This document shows, one piece after another, positions 23,444 through 35,079 of a stretch of DNA of 64,000 nucleotides (positions are counted from its first letter, which is position 1; every line of letters starts with the position of its first letter). The notes under the pieces were generated by a model that was not told the origin of the DNA, ran no database searches, and was given only the letters and a program-made list of their open reading frames with translations. The DNA is from Butyriboletus loyo (lineage: Eukaryota; Basidiomycota; Agaricomycetes; Boletales; Boletaceae): contig JBBPSI010000059.1 of assembly GCA_038093515.1 (NCBI GenBank), forward strand, positions 62,001-126,000, in the 5' to 3' direction. Made by a program: the position numbers and the translations under genes.

Positions 23444-25447
23444 ATGCTGCGAGCAACCCTTTACAGTCTTGTCGCAGCAGTTCTCCCCACGCTCGCGGTC
23501 CAGGTGCCATTGAGCTCCGGTCATCATTGGCAGGCCGAACGCCACCCAGCTATTCTTCTAGATGACGATAGTACGAAATGGGGCCTCAACGAGCTTCCAA
23601 ACCCGAATGCTACTGACCACCTCGTGTTCGAGACGGTCTATTCGCTGCTTCAACACTGGCCCAATACGCGAATGAGAAATGGTAAGCCGAATCTGCCCGC
23701 TTGCTTGGCGTTTCCTCGAATACATTCCCTTCTAGGCCATAACATTGTGCCGGGAAGCATTCCGACAGGAACACTCCTCTATCATGCGACGACCCGCAAG
23801 GAGTTGCCATTGGGTCCCGAGTGGGTTGCTACAGATCCTGAACATTCCTATCACTTCTGCAGGGAACGACCCAGTTATTCCCAACAAGCATGTTGGCTTT
23901 TCACGTTCGCGACTACTCGGCCTCTAAAAGTCGTATATTTTGATGGTAACAGTGCAGCAAAACTTCCATACGGCATGGTGGATACACAAGGTCTTATCGC
24001 ATGGGGTAGATCTGGCGCTGGTGATATATCCCATGAAATGCAACTGGTCCAAGACCTTTGTGAATGGGGAAAGAATTTCAATGTGGATGGCCTTGTGAGG
24101 TAAATCTTCACTTCGTCCGAGATCTTCCTGCATTAAACACATTTCAGGATGGAAATGGATTTGTGAGCAGTTATTTTTCGCCTGACTTTAGTTCTCCTTA
24201 ATTTGCAAGTGCTTTAGTGAGATCACACTTTGTGACTTTACCTCTGGCGTCCGAGTCGTTTCTTCCGCGAATCTAGTAAGTCGAGGGGCTATTCCACCAC
24301 AGATGGGTGAGTTTTTGTCCAGTTGATCTCTTACTTGAGAAATATTGAAGTGGCCCCGGGCAGCAGCATCCATTTCGTTTGAGGTCATAAATGCCGGTTC
24401 TTGGCACAATCGCTTCCCTGGAGAGACACGCGTTCAACTGGACCTAGCTGGATTGGTCTCCTTCTATGACACCCAACTCGCGCCTTCATTGGTTGGCATT
24501 CGAGCCGGTCAAGAGAGGTGGGACCATCGAGCACAAAACATATCCAGCGATGATTTATTGGCCGTCAAGTCAAGGCTGGAGGCAGCTTTGGTCAGACCAA
24601 AAGGTCTGTCGAGCGGAATTGACTGGAGAACACTCGTTCAGGTCATAGTTGACCGATATGCACAACGGCTCGAACTGGCACGCTACCTCTTGACCTCGTC
24701 GGCAATCAACCCGAACGAAATTCTCGATCTCGCCAGCAAAGCTCAGACTCAGCTCAGAATCATGTTAACTCCTTACCTCCTTCTCTCAGCCGCGCCAATC
24801 GACTCATCAGACAAGGCTGATCTAAACTGGACAATTCCCATATTCAAACTCTGCGCCACGACACATACGTACTCCATGGAATCCGAGTTGGACTCTATGA
24901 CAGATTCAGAGAAATTGCTTCTTCAAGCCGCACGAGGGACGAGCCGAGAGATATGCCGTGTGGTGACGAAGATGTGGGCCGCGGGGGTGTATGCGGGAAT
25001 CGATCCGTTGTTAAACACAAAGGGATCCCTGGATGCTGCCGAAATAATTGAGGTTTGGACTACTTGGACAGAGGACCTGAACCGTCTGATGGGATGGCTC
25101 GACTGGAACGTGTGGGTGAAGTGTAATCCTGGGTGTGGTCCCAAGGTGCGTCTGTTGCACAGTCATGTGGACCTCGTGTTTTCATATCATGATTGATGGA
25201 CGGTCGATAGGAAATGTGTTACTTGCCTACTTGGCCTGTCGGTTTTCCTCCGTGGAGGAGGGAGAAGACCCCACCTTCCCCGTCACATCCTGAGAGACTG
25301 ACCAGTTTCAACTTCCGGGCCATGGTCGCGGAAAACTTCGCAGAGGAGATGTGGAACACTATCAAGCCTGACCCGGACGAGTGGATACGCCCGCAACCCA
25401 AATGTATCAGAAGGGTTGATCCCTACGACCTTCGTTGGGGTCATTAA
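23444..25447 (+). CDS. Secreted basidiomycete protein of unknown function, tandem copy 1
   Basis: First of four paralogues in this window. ATG 23444 begins a signal peptide (MLRATLYSLVAAVLPTLAVQ). Exon 1 ends at 23681 with the block HLVFETVYSLLQHWPNTRMR. Exon 2 (23736-24099) has GSIPTGTLLYHATTRK, PEWVATDPEHSYHFC and TTRPLKVVYFDGNSAAKL. Exon 3 is a 15-base micro-exon (24148-24162) coding the end of R plus MEMDF. Exon 4 starts at 24218 (EITLCDFTSGV). A long exon follows with SWHNRFPGETRVQLDLAGLV, the mainly helical half with TTHTYSMESEL and SREICRVVTKMWAAGVYAG, and LMGWLDWNVWVKCNPGCGP. The last exon begins EMCYLPTWPVGF and ends with PQPKCIRRVDPYDLRWGH. The family is common in Agaricomycetes as hypothetical protein; I know no assigned function. 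Six exons or so, about 530 residues. Confidence 0.85.
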
Positions 25448-26402
25448 TGGAAGATACTGTGCGAAACGTCACCCACGGAATCAATATCTGGCGTTTCCGT
25501 AGATGACTAGTTTTTTTTGTCACCGTTCGGTCTGATTCGAGTCGTTATACTTCCTACCAAGTACTGATGCGGATGTCTCATGGTTTGAGACTTCAGAGCA
25601 GTTTTAGGCGCCACAAATCGTGCTTTGTAGTGTATATATATTTCACTTTTCTTTTTCCTCCGACCGAGGGTATAACAGTGCTAATACTTAGCGATGGATG
25701 TATGGAGGCGAGGTTTAGCACGAGAGTGCAGAAGTGAGGGCATCACGCGCACGATTGTGTGACATTCCTGCATACCTTTGATGGTGCACGAGCAGCCCCG
25801 GGGGAGTGGGCGAGGGCGAGAGGGTATGAGTAAAGAGTGTGGGCAAAGGCGAAGGAGCATGCAAGAGCATCCGAGAGTGGGCGGGCGAGTGCCGATGGTG
25901 ATGCGTTGCCTTGGGTCATTTACTGGATTCCGACAAGCCACCCTCCCGGATCGCCTTCAATTCGATGGTTCCCGAGCGTAGCCGAGTGCTACAGACTGCT
26001 AGCCGTTGGTTCTGAAGATCTGACCACCAACCGTTTCACTGATAGGCTGACTGCGACTCAACATCCTTAGTAAGTTACTAGAGGTCCACTCTCAAGATAT
26101 ATCAACTGTCATACATCGCATTAGGTCGAATATTGGAAGCGGCCGAACCGAGTTAATTAAGAATCGAGTAGGCCCTTCTGTGTTACGTTTCGGTACGTGA
26201 TGTGTTCATTCATGGTTTATGGCATATAAGGGCGAGCCCCGCGGAATGTTTCTTCAAGCCCTCGCCCCCGTTTCCCACTTTGTTGACATCCCCGTAAGCG
26301 AATTAGGCGAATTTCTGAACTCAAGTTTCCCCTTATCCGGAATCGAGCCGCGGCGGGCGTTGGCAAGCTAAGCACCACCTTGCGCTTCCAGCCACTCCTG
26401 CG
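25448..26402. other. Intergenic region with a dispersed repeat
   Basis: No gene seen. Holds the promoter of tandem copy 2 and one copy of a dispersed repeat at about 25960-26045 (listed separately). Confidence 0.55.
25960..26045 (+). repeat. Dispersed repeat, copy 1
   Basis: About 85 bases containing GAGTGCTACAGACTGCTAGC that match, with scattered changes, the opposite strand of 58957-59045. Probably fragments of one transposable-element family; its identity is unknown. Confidence 0.65.
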
Positions 26403-28321
26403 ATGCTGCGGGCGGCGATTCTCAGTCTTGTCGCAGCAGTTCTTGTTCCCGTGCTCGCGGTCCAGGTGCCATTAAGCTCCCGTTACCATTGGCAGGCTGA
26501 GCACCCGGCTATTCTTCCCAATGAGGATATTACAGAATGGAGCCTCGATAAGCTTCCAAACCTGAATGCTACTGATCACCTTGTGTTTGAGACAGTCCAC
26601 GCGCTGCTTCAACACTGGCCCAACACGCGTATAAAAAATGGTAAGCTGACTCTGCCTGCTTGCTTTGCTTTTCCTTCAACACATCCTCCTCCAGGCCATA
26701 ATATTGTACCAGGAAGCATTCCGACAGGAACAGTTCTCTATCATGCGACGACCCACAAAGAGTTGCCATCTGGCCCCGAATGGGTTGCTACAGATCCTGA
26801 ACATTCGTATCTCTACTGTATGGAACAACCCAACGATGTCCAAAAAGGATGCTGGCTTCTCACGCTCGCGACCACTCGGCCTCTCAAAGTCGTATATTTC
26901 GATGGCAACAGTGCTACCAAGCTTCCTTACGGTTCATTGGACACACAAGACCTTCTTGCATGGGGTAGACCTGGCGATGAAACGCGGCGGATCCAAGACC
27001 TTTGTGAGTGGGGAAAGAATTTCGGTGTGGATGGCTTTGTGAGGTAAATCCTTGCTTTCTCTAATATTTCCCTCCATTGAACGCATTTCAGGATGGAAGT
27101 CGATTTGTGAGCAACCATCTTTCGCCTGAGTTCACCCTCCTTAAAACGCTTTAGTGAGGTCATGCTTTGTGACTTTGCCTCTGGGATGCGTGAGGTTTCT
27201 TTCGCGAATCTAGTGGCTGCTCAACCAACGATGTGTGAGTCTTGGTGAACTGGATCTTTTGCGGGAGAAATACTAAGGTGGCTTCCGACAGTGAAATATA
27301 TTTGGTTTGAGGTAATGAACGCCGATTCTTGGCACAATCGCTTCCCTGGAGAGACACGCGTTCAGTTGGACCTGGCTGGATTGGTCTCCTTCTATGACAC
27401 CCAACTCGCGCCTTCATTGGTTGGCATTCGAGCTGGTCAAAAGAGGTGGGAACATCGAGTACAAAATATATCCAGCGATGATCTATTGGCCGCCAAGTCG
27501 AGGCTGGAGACAGCTTTGGTCAGATCAAAGGGTCTGTCGAGCGGAATTGACTGGAGAACACTCGTCCAGGTCATAGTTGACCGATACGCACAACGGCTCG
27601 AACTGACACGCTATCTCCTGAACTCGCTGGCCACAGACTCGGACGAAATTCTCGATCTCGCCAGCAAAGCTCAGACTCAGCTCAGAATCGTGTTAACTCC
27701 TTACCTCCTTCTCTCAGCCACACCAACTGACACATCAGACAAGGGTGATCTGGGCTGGACAATTCCTATATTCAAACTCTGTGCCACGACACATACGTAC
27801 TCCATGGAATCCGAGTTGAACTCTATGACAGATTCAGAGAAATTGCTTCTTCAAGCTGTACGAGGGACCAGTCGAGAGATTTGCCGTGTGGTGACGAAGA
27901 TGTGGGCCGCGGGGGTGTATGCAGGGATCGATCCGTTGTTAAACACAAAGGGATCCCTGGATATTGCCGAAATAATTGAGGTTTGGACTACTTGGGCAGA
28001 GGACCTGAACCGTCTGATGGGATGGCTCGACTGGAACGTGTGGGTGAAGTGTAATCCTGGGTGTGGTCCCAAGGTGCGTCTGTTGCACAGTCGTGTGGAT
28101 TTCGGGTTTTCATACGATGACTGACGAATGATCGATAGGAAATGTGTTACTTGCCTACGTGGCCTGATGGGTTTCCTACTCCGCCGCCACATGTTGAGAG
28201 ACTGATGACTGTTGACTTCCGAACCTTTGACACGAAAAGCCTCGCAGACAAGCCTGACTTGGACGAGTGGATGCGCTTCCAACCCCAGTGTATTGCAGGG
28301 GTTAGTCCCTACGCCTTTTAA
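26403..28321 (+). CDS. Secreted basidiomycete protein of unknown function, tandem copy 2
   Basis: Paralogue of the gene at 23444, same strand, starting 2,959 bases after it. ATG 26403 opens a signal peptide (MLRAAILSLVAAVLVPVLAV). Exon layout is the same: LLQHWPNTRIKNG before intron 1, GSIPTGTVLYHATTHKELP and PEWVATDPEHSYLYC in exon 2, micro-exon 27092-27106 coding MEVDF, then SWHNRFPGETRVQLDLAGLV and the helical half nearly identical to copies 1 and 3. The last exon differs: after SLAD the segment that reads EMWNTIKP in the other copies is largely missing, and the ending is CIAGVSPYAF instead of CIRRVDPY. This looks like an in-frame deletion of about 24-30 bases plus drift. The fourth-exon region also has a shorter spacer (MKYIWFEV in place of AAASISFEV). 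Confidence 0.83.
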
Positions 28322-28945
28322 TGGCTTAGTGGTGGAAGGATATTGTACGTCACCCACAGTATTGGTCTCCACAGTATACACAAAATGTGTAGTGGTGATG
28401 GCAGTGGTGTCGCTATGTCGCACATGTACATGATGTTCGTAGCGCAATGGGTCGCAGGTTGAAACGTTGCTAGAACGCCTCTATTACATAGGCCTCGGAA
28501 ATTTTCCTGCCACCCGACGCGCTATTTTAGGCAAGCCTCACTATGAGGTACATCGCTGACAAAGCCAAGTTTCATCGAGTGCAACCCCTGGGAGAGCGCC
28601 CCGGAATGCAGACTCGGGGGCGGAATGGTCGACGGTACTTGTGTAAGTGGCGACGATTTTTTACAACCTGGGCGGGGTTCACATCCGATCAAGAGTCTTT
28701 GCAGATCATCATATCAGCTAACTGGTTCAGTGTGAGCTCTCGTAAGATTTAGGTAAGAACACTCGATCTGGTCAAATTGCTGCTTTCTATACATAAAACA
28801 GGTCGCGCTACGTTGAAATTTGACTCAGCAACCCCGTGCCAAACGAATGTCGTTGCAGCACGCTGATCTGATATAGAGCCGAGGAAGGCTGTTATAAAGC
28901 CTGCAACTGCTGGAGAACACGTTAGTGTTCCCAGTGACTCCTGCG
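28322..28945. other. Intergenic spacer between tandem copies 2 and 3
   Basis: No gene seen. Contains the promoter of copy 3. Confidence 0.55.
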
Positions 28946-30892
28946 ATGCTGCAGGCAACTCTTTTCAGTCTCGTCACAATAGTTCTCGTCCCCGCGCTCG
29001 CTGTTCAGGTGCCATTGAGCTTTAGTCACCCCTCCATTCTCCCCGATGAGGATATTAAGCAGTGGAGCCTCGACGAGCTTCCAAACCCGAATGCTACTGA
29101 CCACCTCGTGTTCGAGACGGTCCATTCGCTGCTTCAACACTGGCCTAACACGCGTATGAGAAATGGTAAGCAGAGTCCGGGTGCTTGCTTAACTTTTCCT
29201 CCAACATGTCCTCTCCTCCAGGCCATAATATCGTTCCGGGAAGCATCCCGACGGGAACACTCCTCTACCATACGACACTTCGCAAGGAGTTGCCACCGGG
29301 CCCCGAATGGGTTGCTACAGATCCTGAACATTCGTATATCTTCTGCAGGGATCGGCCCGATCTTTTCCAACAAGGATGCTGGCAGCTCACGCTCGCGACT
29401 ACTCGGCCTCTCAAAGTCGTATATTTCGACGGCAGTAGTGCTGCCAAGCTTCCTTACGGTTCATTGGATACCCAAGACCTTATTGCATGGGGTAGATCCA
29501 GGGATGGCGATACGCACGACGAAGGGCAGCGGATCCAAGACCTTTGTAACTGGGGAAAGAATTTCAATGTGGATGGTTTTGTGCGGTGATTAATTCTTCA
29601 CTTTCTCGGGTGTCTTCGAGTATTGAATATATTTTAGGATGGAAATGGATTTGTGAGCAATCATTTTCCACCTGACTCAGCTCTCCTTGATCTTCGAGTG
29701 TTTTAGTGAGGTCATGCTTTGTGACTTTACCTCCGGCGTCCAGGTGGTTTCTTTCGCGAATCTAGCAAAACGAACCGCTATTCCATCACAATTGGGTGAG
29801 CTTTTGTCCACTGGATCTCTTACGAAATATTGAAGGGCTTCGGGCAGCAGATTCCATTTTGTTTGAGGTGATGAACGCCGGTTCTTGGCACAATCACTTC
29901 CCTGGAGAGACACGCGTTCAACTGGACCTGGCTGGATTGGTCTCTTTCTATGACGCCCAACTCGCACCTTCATTGGTTGGCATTCGAGCTGGTCAAAAGA
30001 GGTGGGACCATCGAGTACAAAATATATCCAGCGATGATCTATTGGTCGCCAAGTCGAGGCTGGAGGCAGCTTTGGTCAGACCAAAGGATCTGTCGAGTGG
30101 AATTGACTGGAGAACACTCATCCAGGTCATAGTTGACCGATACGCACAACGGCTCAAACTGATACGCTATCTCCTGAACTCGCTGGCCACAGACTCGGAC
30201 GAAATTCTCGATCTCGCCAGCAAAGCTCAGACTCAGCTCAGAATTGTGTTGACTCCTTACCTCCTTCTCTCAGCCACACCGACCGACCCATCAGACAAGG
30301 GTGATCTGGACTGGACAATTCCCATATTCAAACTCTGTGCCACGACACATACGTACTCCATGGAATCCGAGTTGAACTCTATGACAGATTCAGAGAAATT
30401 GCTTCTTCAAGCTGTACGAGGGACCAGTCGAGAGATTTGCCGTGTGGTGACGAAGATGTGGGCCGCGGGGGTCTACGCGGGGATCGATCCATTGTTAAAC
30501 ACAAAGGAATCCCTGGATACTGCCGAAATAATTGAGGTTTGGACTACTTGGGCAGAGGACCTGAACCGTCTGATGGGATGGCTCGACTGGAACGTGTGGG
30601 TGAAGTGTAATCCTGGGTGTGGTCCCAAGGTGTGTCTGTTGCACAGTCATGTAGACCTCGTGTTTTCATATCATAACTGATGGACGGTCGATAGGAAATG
30701 TGTTACTTGCCTACTTGGCCTATTGGTTTTCCTCGGCTGGGGAATCCTGAGAAACCGACTAGTTTCGACTTCCGAACGATGGCCATGGAAAGCCTTGCAG
30801 AGAAAATGTGGAATACTATCAAGCCTGAATCGGACGAGTGGATTCGCCCACAACCGAAATGCATCAGAAGGGTTGATCCCTACGAGTTTTGA
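28946..30892 (+). CDS. Secreted basidiomycete protein of unknown function, tandem copy 3
   Basis: Third tandem paralogue, starting 2,543 bases after copy 2. ATG 28946 begins MLQATLFSLVTIVLVPALAV, a signal peptide. Compared with copies 1 and 2 the segment after the signal (HHWQAE) is missing, leaving SFSHPSILPDEDI. Exon 2 has GSIPTGTLLYHTTLRKELPP and PEWVATDPEHSYIFC; the loop after DTQDLIAWGRS is longer (RDGDTHDEGQR), a feature shared with copy 4. Micro-exon 29638-29652 codes MEMDF. The helical half is nearly identical to copy 2 at DNA level. The last exon begins EMCYLPTWPIGF and ends PQPKCIRRVDPYEF at 30892. The shared residues Asn-Ala-Thr (NPNATDH) near residue 50 form an N-glycosylation sequon in the copies, consistent with secretion. 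Confidence 0.85.
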
Positions 30893-31639
30893 TAGAAAGA
30901 TGGCCCACAGAACCGATATCCGGAGTTCTTGTACATGTTTAGTTTGTTCGTGACCTTCGGCCCATTCTCGGTTGCTGGCTCAGTGCCCCAAGAATGTCAC
31001 ACAGGAACACGACACAAGTACTATCGCAGGGCCGTTCCCCTTCGCTGGAAATGCAGAACACTTGTCAATTCATCTACTACAGTACATTAGCTCATGATGC
31101 ATGATGTCATATATACTGAAAATGCACAAAGAATTTTGGGGCAAGTTTTTGGTTCCATGCCAGTTAAAATGGTTTTTCGTGGTCCCGATGGTCTATCGAC
31201 GATTTGCCTCGTCGGAGTCTACGTACGGTCTGGTTGCTTTGCATGATATGATCGTTCTTCAAGCTTCAGTGACCGCGTGTCTGAAAGGACCGGAGCCTGT
31301 CAAAACGGTTGAAGCGGAGTGCTTCAGAACTTGACTACTGTCTCAAGCCGCTCATCGGATCTGGCCTCCGAGTCGGACATGTCATCTTAATTATATGCCA
31401 TCACTGGTGCTCAGCAACGCTGAGACATTGATCCCCAGCGCTACAAAGACAAAACAAGGTAGGCCTCGCGAGAGGTTATACATATAGCGGTGCCTTATTT
31501 CAGGGCCTGGCATTCCCTGCACTGCGACCCTGGACTAGTACTTACATAACTCCGGGGCTCCGAGGATGGATAACTTCAAGGCTTGTTCCATGCTAGGTGC
31601 ATTGATGAACCCCGTCCGAAATGTTTTGTGAGCTACTTC

Positions 31640-31830
31640 GTCTGGCGTAGGTTAGGCCGAGCGTTAACGCCCGCGCTGTCGAAAGGCCCCGCGCCAGCAA
31701 TACCCTTGAGCGGCTTGGCGAACATGTATGCAGGTACTACGAGCCGAATGTCGACATACCATCATTATTGTGCGTCGTCCAAGCAGAAAGGCAGGAGCAA
31801 TCACCGCCGGATGCTGCCATGCTTCCTACC
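31640..31830 (-). pseudogene. Relic of an SH3-domain membrane protein gene (third copy)
   Basis: Minus-strand remnant matching the 3' coding part of the SH3 genes at 33757 and 36157. Blocks such as GAGCCGAATGTCGACAT (intact copy: GAGCCCAATGTCGACAT) and TCCAAGCAGAAAG (intact: TCCAAGCGGAAAG) occur in the same order and spacing as in the gene at 36230-36360. Small indels break the frame. No N-terminal part is visible. Confidence 0.65.
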
Positions 31831-32599
31831 TATTCAAGCACTTGCCATTCCCTTGCGGGTTCGGGGTTTGTTTGCTCATGGTATCGACGTACTCCGTAAA
31901 ACGGACTTTTACTCTGTGAGCATACGGCGAAACGCGTTTCTCACAACGGTTCCACAAGCAGCTGAGTGAGTTGACCTTTCGCTGAGTTTTGTTGCCCTCC
32001 CATTTTGCTATGGTAGGCATGTTAAATACCGATAGGGCCTCGGACCACCGGATTTCAATTACGCTGCGTCACTGGGATATTGCGATGAGGCAGTTGGATG
32101 TCAAATCCTTGATGTGCGAGATGGGCCTCGCGTCGTCAGGGCCGACATGCGTGTCGTGATTGGTAAGTCAAGTTGCTGGTGATGTTGAACGCGGATTGAC
32201 TAGGCACTACTACCGCGTTCGGTGTATACCACAGTTATTCATGGTGTAATGTTGGTGCTTGTGGAACTTGCTGATAGGCTTATCAACGACGATTTGGCCC
32301 GGAAGGGAAGATGAGAGGTCAGTCAAGCCATCCCGATATCAGATTTACTTATCACAACATTTTGTGCAAGATCTTTGGTCTGATGAGCTCTCCGGCAACA
32401 GGATAGCGGTGGAAGGTGCATGTTGGTGCAAGCGGCGCCAAAATGTCACAAATTTGGGTTCCGCTGATAGCACCCGGTGGCAATCAGGAATACGATACGA
32501 GTACCGCACTCTCCGACTCGGATGGAAACCTGTTCAAACGTGCGGGGTGGGACCCTTGGGACTTTAGAGTGGTCTGCGTACCATTGATTTGACTGTGAC

Positions 32600-32880
32600 C
32601 CATCTCATCCAGGACACAGCGCAAGTATCGCACCCCTACCTCTAACTCTCGTCAATGCATTATCTCCACCATGCGAGTCCGGACAGGAATGAGGCAGGCA
32701 GAAGCGGCCGAAGCCTGTCTAAATATCGGAATCGGCATCCGGGGGTATTACAGTACAGTCTGGGCACCTGTCTAAGCGGTTTAGATCTGTTTCAAGTTAC
32801 TCGACTCGACTGTTTTGATCTCTCAGAGACGTCGGCTCACGTGCGATGTCGCCGTGCAGGCAATTAGGACGCAGATATAC
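32600..32880 (+). repeat. Second dispersed repeat, copy 1
   Basis: Shares blocks in the same order and strand with 58670-58920: CATCCAGGACACAGCGCAAG / CATCCAGGAACACGGCGCAAG, GAAGCCTGTCTAAA, and GATGTCGCCGTGCAGGCAA / GATGTCACCATGCAGGCAA. Diverged copies of one element. Confidence 0.6.
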
Positions 32881-33756
32881 GCCACATACTACACATTTCT
32901 TGCGTCCGATGCGATCCGCCGACCATTTACAGGGATCCTGATATGCCTGTGTAACGCTGGGCAAGACGAACCAAATATGCCCTATCTGACAAGAGCCGAC
33001 AGGTCCAGATCATGCTACTTATAGGGCTCGATGGATACTCAACCTTTTGCGAACTACTTCCTCCGGCGCATGTGTGTTTCACTTCCACGTTTGCCCAGCT
33101 ACGTCACTCCAATGCAAGCCCCCCTTGATTGGACGGTGTCAGGAACTGTGAAGCAACGCTGGCACTCTTGTTTATACCAGCGACCACAGCCTCTTATTGT
33201 GACACGCCTCTCCGGATTTATTATCGTTTATTTGATAGGCATTCGTGTTTCAAGGTTCATTATCATTGATGGTCCTTTCGTCCTTTCGGAAAGATCCGAT
33301 TGGTATCGAATCCGAGTGCAACAATCAAAATCACCAGATGTGAAGACGACGGTCACGATGCATACCTTTTAAGAGGCCCAGCTCGTCCCCATAATGCCGG
33401 GTGTGTGGACTGGCGTTAGTTCCTAGGCCACGTATATATTCAATGCGCGGTGAGATATCTCAAAGTAGGTCGTGAACCCTCGTTGCCGTGGAGGCGCTAT
33501 TGGCGTTTGCACACTCTCATTTCGAGGCACAATGGGGAACAGCTGTCTAGGGTATATTTAACAAAATGAGTTAAAGACATACAACCTTCTGACATCAGTG
33601 GTGCCTATTCGTGCACGTACAAGCCCATTTAGAGGAATGAGAGAGAATGAGAGAGAAAAAGAAGACACAGAAGGCAAACGAGCAGGCGGAGCGCTCTGCG
33701 CATCCCGCGATAAAGAACGATAATAAATAGTAAAAAAACACTGTTAAACATGATCA

Positions 33757-34717
33757 TCATGCAAAATCGGACCCTGAAATGATGGTATCTCTAGCGTAGG
33801 CGGGACTTCGACCAGGACGGAGCGCGTCGATGCTCTCCACGCGGAAGGGCCGTGTGACTGTGACGCCTTTGAGTGGCTTGGAGAATGCCCATGCGGGTAC
33901 GAGCCCAATGTTGGCATTGTCGTAATTGCTTTTTATCCAAGTAGAAACGCGGGAAGCACGAGAAGAGCGTGACGTATCTCTAGCGACGAGGCACCAACCA
34001 TCATCGAAAGATCGGAGCACTGTAAGGTGCTCGCCGTACCGAACGAGGGATAGCTCGTCAGGTAAGGCAGGCTCGAAAAGTTGACGTACAGGTCTCATCT
34101 GTGAGGAAGATACGGAGATGGGAGAGGGTGGGCGAGAACTCAATCCAGGGGGGAAGAAATATGAGGCGTAAGCAGTGAATCCAGATGACGACCTGGTGTG
34201 TCGGGGATATGTTGTGTCACGGATCAGCATGGACCATGGACGATGTATACCGGAGACGTTGGACAGCGGACGGTCCAGGGGTAGCGTGGAAGGAGGGGAA
34301 TTTTCGGGACGAGAGAAAACGACTCCCTCGTCGAACAAGCCATTAGAAGACCCCCCGCGAGTGAAGGATTTTTTGGGCATAACGATCGACCCCGTAAGCC
34401 CGTGCTGGCCTGAGGAAGGTGGTACCCTTGAGGTGCAAATCAGGGCGTGACGAAACTGGAATGATCGATTTTTTTTACCTTGTTGATGAAGGGTTCGCTT
34501 CTTCCTTCGTTGGTCGTCTTGCACCCTCGACAAGGAAGGGTGTTACAGCACTCCGTGCTGCGATCCGTCTGCTGGTCGCTTTTGATCGACGGAAACGGAG
34601 AAGGACACATAGCAGACATGGTAATACAAAAAAACAGACAGAGCCGGCGATTAGGCTAACTGCGAGGAATTTCTTGGAAATTGAGAAGCTTCGACGAGGA
34701 AGGGGATACGGCGCCAT
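33757..34717 (-). CDS. Single-pass membrane protein with C-terminal SH3 domain, copy A
   Basis: Fus1-like layout: short N-terminus, one transmembrane helix, basic stop-transfer, cytosolic linker, C-terminal SH3. ATG 34715-34717. Exon 1 codes FLAVSLIAGSVCFFVLPCLL (membrane helix) followed by RFRRSK and ends near 34480. Exon 2 codes the Ser/Pro linker with GLTGSIVMPKKSF, then the SH3 domain: RQLFEPALPDELSLVRYGE (ALYDY-like start and acidic strand), VLRSFDDGWCLVARD (RT/n-Src region with the conserved Trp) and NIGLVPAWAF (VP motif). The C-terminal tail ends with ARDTIISGSDFA; the paralogue ends RDAIISWSNFA, the form usual in Agaricomycetes. The gene is probably part of a duplicated two-gene block with the reductase relic beside it. 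Role in cell fusion or polarity is inference from Fus1 resemblance. Confidence 0.8.
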
Positions 34718-35079
34718 AGACGTTGAACTGGAATGCAAGTCGCTTTGTTGGAACGAATGACTGATCGCGTCGACGCGAAGGAGGGTGAACTATAAAGAAT
34801 GGAAGGCGCACTTGGTGGGGTCGAACATGAACAGGAGAGTGGGACGTGATATTCGTGCAGACGGTCTTATAGCCAGATTAAAAACAAACATGGAATTGAC
34901 AGATTTTTAGCTCATGTCAGGGGACGGTTACCTCTTCATGGACCCGGTTTGGGCCGCCTGTACATTACCGAGGTCAGGATCGCTGTCAAATCATTGGCTA
35001 TGCATATCGACTGCTCCGGCAAATGGCGCTGCCAAAGAATTGCTCCCATTGTGCCACCTCATTGCGAAAGTCGGATCGC
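34718..35079. other. Intergenic spacer upstream of SH3 copy A
   Basis: No gene seen. The string GACGGTCTTATAG about 140 bases upstream of the ATG also occurs about 155 bases upstream of copy B (near 37257), so the promoter was duplicated with the gene. Confidence 0.55.

Larger units (their letters stand above)
30893..33756. other. Long gene-poor region with relics
   Basis: No intact gene is recognised in about 2.9 kb. It holds an SH3-gene relic (31640-31830) and one copy of a second dispersed repeat (32600-32880), both listed separately. A 3' side frame near 32060-32165 is open before a GTAAGT but matches nothing I know. Confidence 0.55.
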
